This document shows positions 1-4,424 of a stretch of 6,305 nt of DNA, one piece after another (the first letter of the stretch is position 1; every line of letters begins with the position of its first letter). Below the pieces are notes generated by a model. It made no database searches. It was not told the DNA's origin and saw only the letters and a program-made list of their open reading frames with translations. The stretch covers positions 1 to 6,305 of the forward strand of contig CABUVO010000062.1 in the NCBI GenBank assembly GCA_902495075.1, given 5' to 3'. The position numbers and the translations under genes were made by a program. This DNA is from an uncultured Porphyromonadaceae bacterium. Lineage in GTDB: Bacteria > Bacteroidota > Bacteroidia > Bacteroidales > Muribaculaceae.

Positions 1-56
1 GAATACAGCTCCATGTATCTGAAAAACACGCTGCCATATAGTTCTAACTGTTCCAT
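1..56 (-). CDS. 5' end of an unidentified leftward gene (partial)
   Basis: On the minus strand an ATG at 56-54 opens a frame that stays open for 18 codons to the edge of the window, reading MEQLELYGSVFFRYMELY. That is too little to name a family. It is called a gene because a good Bacteroidota-type promoter match lies immediately upstream (65-95), placed so that the transcript would start only a couple of bases before this ATG. A later ATG at codon 15 is possible but sits farther from the promoter. The rest of the protein lies outside the window. Confidence 0.5.
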   Translation of the reverse strand, partial: MEQLELYGSVFFRYMELY

Positions 57-64
57 AATAAGTG

Positions 65-95
65 CAAAGTTAGAAATATAGTCGCTTCGGTGCAA
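65..95 (-). promoter_or_regulatory. Bacteroidota-type promoter for the partial leftward gene
   Basis: On the minus strand a TTG (plus-strand CAA at 93-95) is followed after 20 bases by TAACTTTG (plus-strand 65-72). This matches the TAnnTTTG box at -7 and the TTG/TTTG box at -33 described for Bacteroides promoters. Counting the final G as -7 puts the transcript start near 58, about two bases before the ATG at 56. No experimental start is known here. Confidence 0.5.
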
Positions 96-410
96 TACGC
101 CATCGCGGACGGTTGTACCAAGGAACGAACCGGTCGGTGTGGGGTTGGACCTCTTCGCGTCAGACGGCATCGGAGATGTCGAATAGAATAGCGCAAAGTT
201 TATTAATCGATCTCTTCGAGACCGCAGCGATGCGACTTATGTCACCCCCACACCGGTCAAGCGCTATTTCATAAGTGCTTAACCGATATGGAGTTATAAC
301 CAATTATCCTCTTCGAGGGTTGTCGCGAAATCGGCTCTGACTACTGTGCTTTACCGAGGGTTGAAATGATTAATTCGCAATAGTATGATGATATGTGGCA
401 TTCTGACTTT
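96..410. other. Intergenic stretch without a gene
   Basis: I see no coding frame, tRNA or rRNA here. It is fairly GC-rich for intergenic DNA. CTCTTCG occurs three times (151-157, 212-218, 310-316), the last two inside small hairpins with a TTC loop. The nonamer CGAGGGTTG occurs as a direct repeat at 314-322 and 355-363. A long-range stem at 131-258 is listed separately. The stretch could be a degraded gene, a non-coding RNA locus or part of an intergenic repeat. Confidence 0.4.
131..258 (+). ncRNA. Possible structured RNA closed by a long stem
   Basis: CGGTGTGGGG at 135-144 is exactly complementary to CCCCACACCG at 246-255. Read as plus-strand RNA, the stem extends outward through two G-U wobbles and one G-C pair to 132/258, giving 13 pairs; on the minus strand those wobbles would be A-C mismatches. 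Inside, GCATCG (167-172) can pair with CGATGC (228-233), leaving an open internal region between the two stems. A long rod with a central bubble is the general shape of 6S RNA, and a 6S-type RNA is known in Bacteroidota, but I cannot match conserved positions and see no clear plus-strand promoter. It may be chance pairing in a GC-rich patch. Confidence 0.22.
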
Positions 411-736
411 GTGCCTCTACCAGCATCGCCAGATGCCTCTGCGCCTTTCAATTACACATTCAACATTTCACATTGAACATTGATTAAAACCTCTGTTCCT
501 CTGTTTCTCTGTGTTTAAATTGTTGCGTCAAAACATTTTAAGCTATTATCTCGAAAGCTTTTATTCTTCGCTTCTTCGCGTTTTGATTTTATGACAGTAA
601 TCGGTGAAGCATGTTTGACAAATTTGTATCGGACGACTTGATGCTCACATTAGAGTCATGCCAATTTATCCCTTTTACCTGTTCCCTTTTACTTTTTACC
701 TTATCGAACTCAGTTCGATAAACGGGGATTTATCGA
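411..736 (-). repeat. Composite intergenic repeat, element A
   Basis: Read on the minus strand, modules appear in this order: a three-armed hairpin (736-701); heptamers GGTAAAA, AGTAAAA, GGGAACA, GGTAAAA (700-673) ending in GGGATAAATTGG (672-661); a doubled GCGAAG motif (580-566); three octamers with core AGAGG or AGAGA (513-490); five heptamers AATGTTC, AATGTGA, AATGTTG, AATGTGT, AATTGAA (481-447); GGCGCAGAGG (445-436); a GCATC/GATGC hairpin (436-423); and a last AGAGGCA (418-412). Element B at 6070-6305 has the same modules in the same order on the opposite strand. The element follows the 3' end of the YjbQ gene. No transposase or open frame is associated with it, and the left boundary is uncertain. 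Confidence 0.7.
701..736. repeat. Three-armed alternative hairpin in element A
   Basis: Arm 1, TTATCGAAC (701-709), and arm 2, GTTCGATAA (713-721), form a perfect 9-pair stem with loop TCA. Arm 2 also belongs to a second perfect stem, TCGATAAA (715-722) with TTTATCGA (729-736), loop CGGGGA. The two stems share bases and exclude each other, as in an attenuator or a recombination site. Related modules occur at 6070-6095 and 4270-4308. No U-run follows on either side, so it is not a standard intrinsic terminator. Confidence 0.6.
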
Positions 737-811
737 GTGCAATTTGAACATGAAATAGAACATTCTAATAAGTAAATAATGTTTGAGAAAAGATATTAGT
801 AAAAGTTAGCG

Positions 812-1225
812 TTAGGAGTAGAGGGTTAGGACGAGGGTGCGCGGTCCGCCATAGTCGCGGAATTCGCAGAGGTAGATGCCTTGCCAGGTGCCGAGGTTGA
901 GACGTCGGTTGGTCACCGGAATTGTCAGCGACACTCCTGTCAACGAGGACTTCGCATGCGCCGGCATGTCGTCTGCCCCTTCCATAGTATGGTCATAGTA
1001 GGGTTCATTCTCCGGTACGATATGATCAAGAATCTTGTCAAGATCGGTTCGCACGTCAGGATCCGCATTCTCGTTGATTGTAAGTCCGCAGGACGTGTGC
1101 TTTACGAAGACGTTGAGCAAACCTGCTTCGGGAAGGTTGGCAGGAAGATGGCGCAATATCTCGCCGGTAATCAAATGACATCCGCGTCTTTTTGCGTCAA
1201 GTCTAAATTCAAATTGCTGTATCAT
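812..1225 (-). CDS. yjbQ: YjbQ / UPF0047 family protein
   Basis: A 137-residue protein of the YjbQ/UPF0047 family, small trimeric beta-rich proteins often annotated as secondary thiamine-phosphate synthase because E. coli YjbQ shows weak activity of that kind. The physiological role is unsettled, and the protein should be cytosolic. Visible family features are HTSCGLTINENADPDVRTD (residues 43-61), H79 followed by EGADDMPAHAKSSL (82-95) and LGTWQGIYLCEFRDYGGPR (111-129), with H43, C46, H79, E82, H90 and E121 as likely pocket residues. The length is normal for the family and the frame is intact. The ATG at 1225-1223 is supported by a TAnnTTTG box at 1256-1249. The gene stands alone, divergent from the flavin reductase gene, with repeat element A after its stop. 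Confidence 0.93.
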   Translation of the reverse strand: MIQQFEFRLDAKRRGCHLITGEILRHLPANLPEAGLLNVFVKHTSCGLTINENADPDVRTDLDKILDHIVPENEPYYDHTMEGADDMPAHAKSSLTGVSLTIPVTNRRLNLGTWQGIYLCEFRDYGGPRTLVLTLYS

Positions 1226-1248
1226 AACCCATTGTCATATTTATAGAA

Positions 1249-1256
1249 CAAAGATA
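1249..1256 (-). promoter_or_regulatory. -7 box of the YjbQ gene promoter
   Basis: On the minus strand TATCTTTG (plus-strand CAAAGATA) matches the Bacteroides TAnnTTTG -7 consensus exactly. Taking the last G as -7 puts the start near 1242, giving a leader of about 17 bases before the ATG at 1225. No clear TTG lies at the expected -33 distance, so the call rests on one box. Confidence 0.45.
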
Positions 1257-1279
1257 ATTGATATTATTGATTTATTCGC

Positions 1280-1299
1280 TGTAAATTTATAAATTTACA
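1280..1299. repeat. 20-base perfect AT-rich palindrome
   Basis: TGTAAATTTA at 1280-1289 is followed directly by its reverse complement TAAATTTACA at 1290-1299, with no spacer. It lies just upstream of the YjbQ -7 box in the divergent gap, a place where a dimeric regulator could bind. AT-rich palindromes also arise by chance, and no regulator gene is nearby. Confidence 0.4.
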
Positions 1300-1311
1300 A
1301 TCGGGAAGTGA

Positions 1312-1338
1312 TTCAACTTCCGCAAGCAAGAAGTTGAA
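1312..1338. repeat. 9-pair hairpin in the divergent gap
   Basis: TTCAACTTC (1312-1320) and GAAGTTGAA (1330-1338) are perfect complements with a 9-base loop. The right arm runs directly into the octamer array that begins at 1338, so it may be part of that repeat. No T-run follows on either strand. Confidence 0.5.
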
Positions 1339-1478
1339 GTTTATAAGTTTAATTGCGCAAAGCGCAGTTTAAGAGTTTATTAGTTTGATGTGAAAAAATG
1401 AAAACTCATTCATATTCGCATTGGATAAACTTTTAAACTTATAAACTCTTAAACTTTAAGTTGAAACTTGTGAAACTT
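1338..1478. repeat. Octamer array with a change of strand in the middle
   Basis: The left part has AGTTTATA and AGTTTAAT (1338-1353), a small hairpin TGCGC-AAA-GCGCA (1354-1366), then AGTTTAAG, AGTTTATT and AGTTTGAT (1366-1389). The right part has the reverse-complement type: AAACTTTT, AAACTTAT, AAACTCTT, AAACTTTA (1427-1458), then looser AAACTTG and AAACTTA copies (1464-1479). The step is exactly 8 bases inside each block. The two halves can pair with each other. The array ends just before the ATG of the flavin reductase gene, so it probably lies in or just upstream of its leader. No promoter box is recognisable within it. Confidence 0.65.
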
Positions 1479-1493
1479 AAATATATACATAAT

Positions 1494-2060
1494 ATGAAGA
1501 ATTTTAAACCTCAGGCGTGGATGCTTCCACAGCCCGTATTGATTATCGGTACATATAATGCCGATGGTACACCCAATGCCATGAATGCCGCATGGGGCGG
1601 TCAATGGGACTATCACGAAATTGTAATCTCTCTCGGTTCGCATGCTACCACCGACAATCTTAACCGTTGCGGCGAGTTCACGGTGGCATTTGCTACAAAA
1701 GATACGCTTGTTGCCGCGGATTATGTCGGAGTTGAAAGCGGAAGAAAACAGCCCGACAAGATTGCGCGTACAGGCTGGAAATCAGAGAAAGCAGAGAATG
1801 TCAATGCACCAGTGTTTGAATGTTTTCCCATGACGCTGGAATGCAGGATAAAAGAGAAGATTCATGAATCGGAGACGGGATTTTATCTGGTTGCAGAAAT
1901 TGTCAATATCGTGTGCGACGAGAAATATCTTGCCTCCGACGGCAAACCGGATGTAGAGAAAATGGAACTCATCACATTCGATCCGATTCATAACGGATAT
2001 ATTGAGCTTGGATCGCGTATTGGTAACGCCTTCCACGATGGTTTGGCTTTGACGAGATAA
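1494..2060 (+). CDS. Flavin reductase-like (FMN-binding split barrel) protein
   Basis: A 188-residue protein of the flavin reductase-like family, which bind FMN in a split-barrel fold and often pass electrons from NAD(P)H to flavin. The opening, KNFKPQAWMLPQPVLIIGTY (residues 2-21), the segment GTPNAMNAAWGGQWD (25-39) and the block ISLGSHATTDNL fit Bacteroidales members of this family. There is no signal peptide, so it should be cytosolic. A TTG 33 bases upstream (1461) stays in frame, but its extra 11 codons come from the AAACTT repeat array, so the ATG at 1494 is preferred. Substrate and partner cannot be told. The Tag gene starts 4 bases after the stop, so the two are probably cotranscribed. 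Confidence 0.85.
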   Translation: MKNFKPQAWMLPQPVLIIGTYNADGTPNAMNAAWGGQWDYHEIVISLGSHATTDNLNRCGEFTVAFATKDTLVAADYVGVESGRKQPDKIARTGWKSEKAENVNAPVFECFPMTLECRIKEKIHESETGFYLVAEIVNIVCDEKYLASDGKPDVEKMELITFDPIHNGYIELGSRIGNAFHDGLALTR

Positions 2061-2064
2061 GGGA

Positions 2065-2658
2065 ATGAAAGAAACTGAAGGAAAGCGTTGCTGGTGGTGT
2101 GGCGACGATCCTCTTTATGTGAAGTATCACGATGAGGAGTGGGGTCGCTATGTCACCGACGACCGCAAACTGTTTGAATTTCTGACGCTGGAAGGTGCGC
2201 AGGCAGGACTCTCATGGATAACCATACTCCGAAAACGAGAAGGTTATCGTGAAGCATTCCATGATTTCGACTATCGGAAAGTGGCATCCATGACACCCGA
2301 AGATGAGGAGCGGCTGAGGCATTTTGACGGGATCGTGAAAAACCGGCGGAAAATCCACAGCGCCATAGTGAATGCGCAACTGTTTGGTGACATCGTTGAT
2401 GAATATGGCTCCTTCCATGACTACATCATCAGTTTCTTTCCCGGCAGACAATGCATAGTCAACGACATACCGGATAAAGAATCGGTTCCCGTCTCCTCGC
2501 CCATATCCGATGCCATCAGTAAAGACATGCGTAGCCGTGGATTCAAATTCTTCGGCACCACCATTTGCTACTCCTTCCTCCAAGCCACCGGCTTCATCGA
2601 CGATCACCTCAATGACTGTCCTTGTAAGCCTTCCGGAGATCGGCACGAAGATCAGTGA
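2065..2658 (+). CDS. tag: DNA-3-methyladenine glycosylase I
   Basis: A 197-residue Tag enzyme, which removes 3-methyladenine from alkylated DNA as the first step of base excision repair. By alignment with remembered E. coli Tag, the zinc ligands are C9, H22, H181 and C185, spaced as in that protein with a 5-residue longer N-terminus. The base-pocket residues are conserved: Y21, E43 and W51 in LEGAQAGLSWITILRKRE (42-59). RGFKFFGTTICYSF (158-171) is the usual C-terminal signature. All key residues are present and the enzyme should be active. It lies 4 bases after the flavin reductase gene. The last 17 codons, including the end of the zinc motif at C185, overlap the tail of the convergent NADAR-like gene; the residues after the CPCKP segment are a dispensable-looking tail. 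Confidence 0.96.
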   Translation: MKETEGKRCWWCGDDPLYVKYHDEEWGRYVTDDRKLFEFLTLEGAQAGLSWITILRKREGYREAFHDFDYRKVASMTPEDEERLRHFDGIVKNRRKIHSAIVNAQLFGDIVDEYGSFHDYIISFFPGRQCIVNDIPDKESVPVSSPISDAISKDMRSRGFKFFGTTICYSFLQATGFIDDHLNDCPCKPSGDRHEDQ

Positions 2659-3133
2659 GGATTGAGCAAAATTCTTGTACTGTAAGAATTGTTTCTTTGG
2701 GATTATCTTTACCGATCGTGTGATATAATTTTTTGTTATCCGTAGCGAGCAATGCTTTCCTGAAATCCGGTGATTGTGTCGCCATAGCCCTGAATGCTCT
2801 TCTTATGAGAAACTGGAAGTGGTTTCCATGTCGATTGAAAGTATGCCCTTTCCAATAAACATTCTGTTCTTTCTTCCATGTATCTGTTGATCTCATTTTT
2901 GCCTTCTTCCCACACAGAGAGCAAACCATCTCTTGTCGGTTGGGATCATTGATTTTGATAGCTTGAAGAAATCCCTCCATGCTTCCACATTTCATGCCAT
3001 CGAATTCAAATTTATGCGGATATAAATTTGATAAGGCATGACTCGGCCATGTTCTGGAAGAATGAATATCTATCGCAAGCCCCAAACGGCATAGGATATT
3101 TATCTTTAATTTGTGTAAAATCCTTTGTGTCAT
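2609..3133 (-). CDS. NADAR-like protein (YbiA-type fold), probable ADP-ribose-related N-glycosidase
   Basis: A 174-residue protein resembling the NADAR/YbiA superfamily, whose members cleave N-glycosidic bonds in ribosylated compounds; some remove ADP-ribose from guanine in DarT-type toxin systems. The resemblance lies in ALSNLYPHKFEFDG (33-46), GSMEGFLQAIK (50-60, the counterpart of the family's EhyfQa.K), YWKG (93-96), LLATDNKKLYHTIGKDNP (128-145) and the C-terminal EFCSILTDLRADLR (154-167). It is a variant subgroup, with MEG where classical members have sEH, so activity is unproven. There is no signal peptide; a C71-x2-C74 pair is visible. It is the last gene of the leftward block, 24 bases after the membrane protein gene, and overlaps tag by 50 bases tail to tail. 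The assignment is from memory of family motifs. Confidence 0.68.
   Translation of the reverse strand: MTQRILHKLKINILCRLGLAIDIHSSRTWPSHALSNLYPHKFEFDGMKCGSMEGFLQAIKINDPNRQEMVCSLCGKKAKMRSTDTWKKEQNVYWKGHTFNRHGNHFQFLIRRAFRAMATQSPDFRKALLATDNKKLYHTIGKDNPKETILTVQEFCSILTDLRADLRKAYKDSH
2670..2698 (+). terminator. Possible terminator for the flavin reductase-tag transcript
   Basis: AATTCTT (2670-2676) and AAGAATT (2684-2690) form a 7-pair stem with a 7-base loop, followed by GTTTCTTT. It starts 12 bases after the tag stop, where a terminator would be expected, but lies inside the coding region of the convergent NADAR-like gene. The stem is AT-rich and weak. Confidence 0.33.
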
Positions 3134-3157
3134 ACTTAGTGAATCAGTATAATATGT

Positions 3158-3448
3158 TTAGCGAAAATTACCGGAAGGTAGGGAATCCGATTCATCGACG
3201 GCAGAAATAGAATCAATGCTATCTTTATATAATTTCCTGTCTTCTTCGTAACATTTTCTCGCATACTCGGCGTACAATCTCATGGTTGTCTCTATGTGCT
3301 CTTGTTTAATTTCCTCAAGTTTTCGCTCTTCCTCTATTCCTACCTGAATTTTGCTCAAGATACAAAACAGGACTACTGATGTCCAGAACAATGTCCAAAA
3401 GAATTTTGGTGTCTTGAAAGAAGGTTGTCGTTTTTGGGGGTAGGTCAT
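3158..3448 (-). CDS. Small single-pass membrane protein with a charged helical tail
   Basis: A 96-residue protein that I do not recognise. A basic N-terminus (K6, R7, K12, K15) precedes one hydrophobic segment at about 16-32 (FFWTLFWTSVVLFCILS). A long, highly charged stretch follows at about 38-75, rich in E, K and R with the look of a coiled coil, then an acidic, serine-rich tail. By the positive-inside rule the N-terminus is cytosolic and the helix is periplasmic. The reading frame is intact and packed 24 bases before the NADAR-like gene, which supports it as a real gene of the same transcript. The ATG at 3448 is the only in-frame choice that keeps the basic N-terminus. It could be a holin-like, anchoring or accessory subunit; nothing decides between these. 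Confidence 0.62.
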   Translation of the reverse strand: MTYPQKRQPSFKTPKFFWTLFWTSVVLFCILSKIQVGIEEERKLEEIKQEHIETTMRLYAEYARKCYEEDRKLYKDSIDSISAVDESDSLPSGNFR

Positions 3449-3481
3449 AGTATCCGGTTACTTAAATTTTTTGCTTTATGA

Positions 3482-3523
3482 GGCTATCTGATTTTCGCAT
3501 ACCTATCTATGCAAATCAGAGCC
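3482..3523. other. Strong bulged hairpin between two leftward genes
   Basis: Three paired blocks stack: GGC (3482-3484) with GCC (3521-3523), TCTGATTT (3487-3494) with AAATCAGA (3513-3520), and GCATA (3497-3501) with TATGC (3508-3512), around a 6-base loop. That makes 16 pairs, interrupted only by two 2-base bulges on one arm. It lies 13 bases past the stop of the 186-residue gene. No U-run follows on the minus strand, so it looks more like an RNA stability or processing hairpin, or a partial terminator, than a standard intrinsic terminator. Confidence 0.6.
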
Positions 3524-3536
3524 CTACATCCAAAAA

Positions 3537-4097
3537 TCATTTCTTTGCTTGATTCTCTTTTACAGAAGTTGGGAAATCTGTCAAAAATTGTCGGGGATTA
3601 CGGCGATATTCATCGACCTTATTTCTGTCTTCAATATAGCGGAATCTACCGACGACCTCAAGCCGTTGATCTACCACACCATATAAGAACTTAGTATTGT
3701 CTGATCGCATCCCGTAACCGTCTTCATCTACCCACGCCCTGCCATCCTCAACGGTATTCCATTCAAAAAGTGCTAAACCATCGACATAGTGGTTTATAAT
3801 AATGGGTGGATAGATGCCAAACGATTTATCTTCTACTTCGGGTGCGATATCTCCGGGTTTGAGGAACTCTAATCCTGAACCTACAACTTCGTACGCTTCT
3901 TTCAGCCGATGGTTGATGAGATATCTGGTCAAGGCAAATTCACAATACCCCTCGCATATGCACGACATCCCATCACCAAGACCTTCCCTATGGAACGGCT
4001 CCTGGCTATATTCTCTATTCTTAGTCAGTCGGTATAGCTTCTGATTGTAGTTCAGCTCTTCATTAGCCATTGCCATCAACTTCTCAAAAGTTCCCAT
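3537..4097 (-). CDS. Unrecognised soluble 186-residue protein
   Basis: I do not recognise this protein. It has no signal peptide or membrane segment and should be cytosolic. The N-terminal half looks helical and holds a C46-x-C48-x3-C52 cluster (CICEGYC) that might bind metal. The middle has FGIYPPIIINHYVDGLALFE (93-112), then aromatic and acidic stretches that look like beta strands (W113, W122, DEDGYG). The C-terminus is charged. The frame is uninterrupted over 186 codons and the ATG at 4097 follows a plausible regulatory gap. It is the first gene of the leftward three-gene block; a 12-base palindrome lies 18 bases upstream of its start, and a strong hairpin and an 88-base gap separate it from the next gene. 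A role in a small accessory or immunity-type module is conceivable, but nothing in the sequence shows it. Confidence 0.68.
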   Translation of the reverse strand: MGTFEKLMAMANEELNYNQKLYRLTKNREYSQEPFHREGLGDGMSCICEGYCEFALTRYLINHRLKEAYEVVGSGLEFLKPGDIAPEVEDKSFGIYPPIIINHYVDGLALFEWNTVEDGRAWVDEDGYGMRSDNTKFLYGVVDQRLEVVGRFRYIEDRNKVDEYRRNPRQFLTDFPTSVKENQAKK

Positions 4098-4114
4098 AAG
4101 ATAGATGTATTATG

Positions 4115-4126
4115 TGAAACGTTTCA
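4115..4126. promoter_or_regulatory. Operator-like palindrome TGAAACGTTTCA
   Basis: A perfect 12-base palindrome with a central CG, 18 bases upstream of the start of the 186-residue gene. The form, A-rich half sites around CG, is typical of LacI-family operators. No LacI-family gene is in the window, so any regulator would act from elsewhere. In this position it would block transcription of the leftward block. A weak -7-like TAACTTTA on the minus strand (4169-4162) would put the palindrome in the leader. Confidence 0.42.
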
Positions 4127-4269
4127 TTGTGAATAGTTCAATATGATATGTCGTATTGTTGTAAAGTTAAGAAAATTTATTGACTTATAGGCGATTTTGC
4201 AAATTAAATGTAAAATATTTTTACGAGGAACTTTTACTTAAAACATCTTATAGAGAAATTAAATCCTTC

Positions 4270-4308
4270 ATATCGAATTGGGTTCGATATATGGGATTTA
4301 CTTTCGAT
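4270..4308. repeat. Third copy of the three-armed hairpin module
   Basis: ATATCGAA (4270-4277) and TTCGATAT (4283-4290) form a perfect 8-pair stem with loop TTGGG, followed by ATGGGATTTAC and then TTTCGATG (4301-4308). The order and spacing parallel element A at 703-737, which has ATCGAAC, GTTCGATAAA, CGGGGATTTATCGA. No heptamer or octamer modules follow here. The copy lies about 115 bases upstream of the DUF362 gene and may act as an operator. Confidence 0.5.
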
Positions 4309-4338
4309 GAAAAATAAAAATTCGTTAAAATACGTTGA

Positions 4339-4346
4339 TAAATTTG
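4339..4346 (+). promoter_or_regulatory. Possible -7 box for the DUF362 gene
   Basis: TAAATTTG fits TAnnTTTG exactly and lies 79 bases before the ATG at 4425. No TTG is present at the usual -33 distance. A second near-match, TAATTTG, lies at 4372-4378. Because the gap is very AT-rich, chance matches are likely. Confidence 0.28.
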
Positions 4347-4417
4347 TTACAGAGTAATAGATACTGTAAACTAATTTGTTTTATAAAAATTAGCCTGAAA
4401 ACCTTATAAAAACAACC

Positions 4418-4422
4418 AAGGA
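4418..4422 (+). promoter_or_regulatory. AAGGA ribosome-binding site that bears on the start choice
   Basis: AAGGA ends 2 bases before the first ATG (4425) and 5 bases before the second (4428) of a tandem ATGATG. A normal Shine-Dalgarno spacing therefore favours 4428. The difference is one methionine at the front of the signal peptide. Confidence 0.4.
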
Positions 4423-4424
4423 TT

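Noticed and set aside
447..513. CRISPR-like array
   Set aside because: Units are 7-8 bases with no spacers, far too short for CRISPR repeats.
1..811. tRNA or rRNA genes
   Set aside because: No cloverleaf, T-loop GTTCRA context or rRNA signature was found on either strand.
881..1246. Plus-strand open frame across the YjbQ gene
   Set aside because: It is antisense to a well-conserved protein and its translation resembles no family.
1390..1490. Promoter for the flavin reductase gene inside the AAACTT array
   Set aside because: TAAACTTT-like strings recur with every octamer unit, so no single one can be chosen as a -7 box.
1461..1493. TTG start giving 11 more residues to the flavin reductase
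   Set aside because: The added codons are AAACTT repeat units; the ATG at 1494 gives the usual family N-terminus.
2212..2646. Minus-strand open frame of 144 codons under tag
   Set aside because: Antisense to tag, whose catalytic and zinc residues are all intact; the antisense protein has no recognisable features.
2736..2924. Minus-strand frame of 62 codons inside the NADAR-like gene
   Set aside because: Alternative-frame shadow; the NADAR-like frame is longer and carries conserved motifs.
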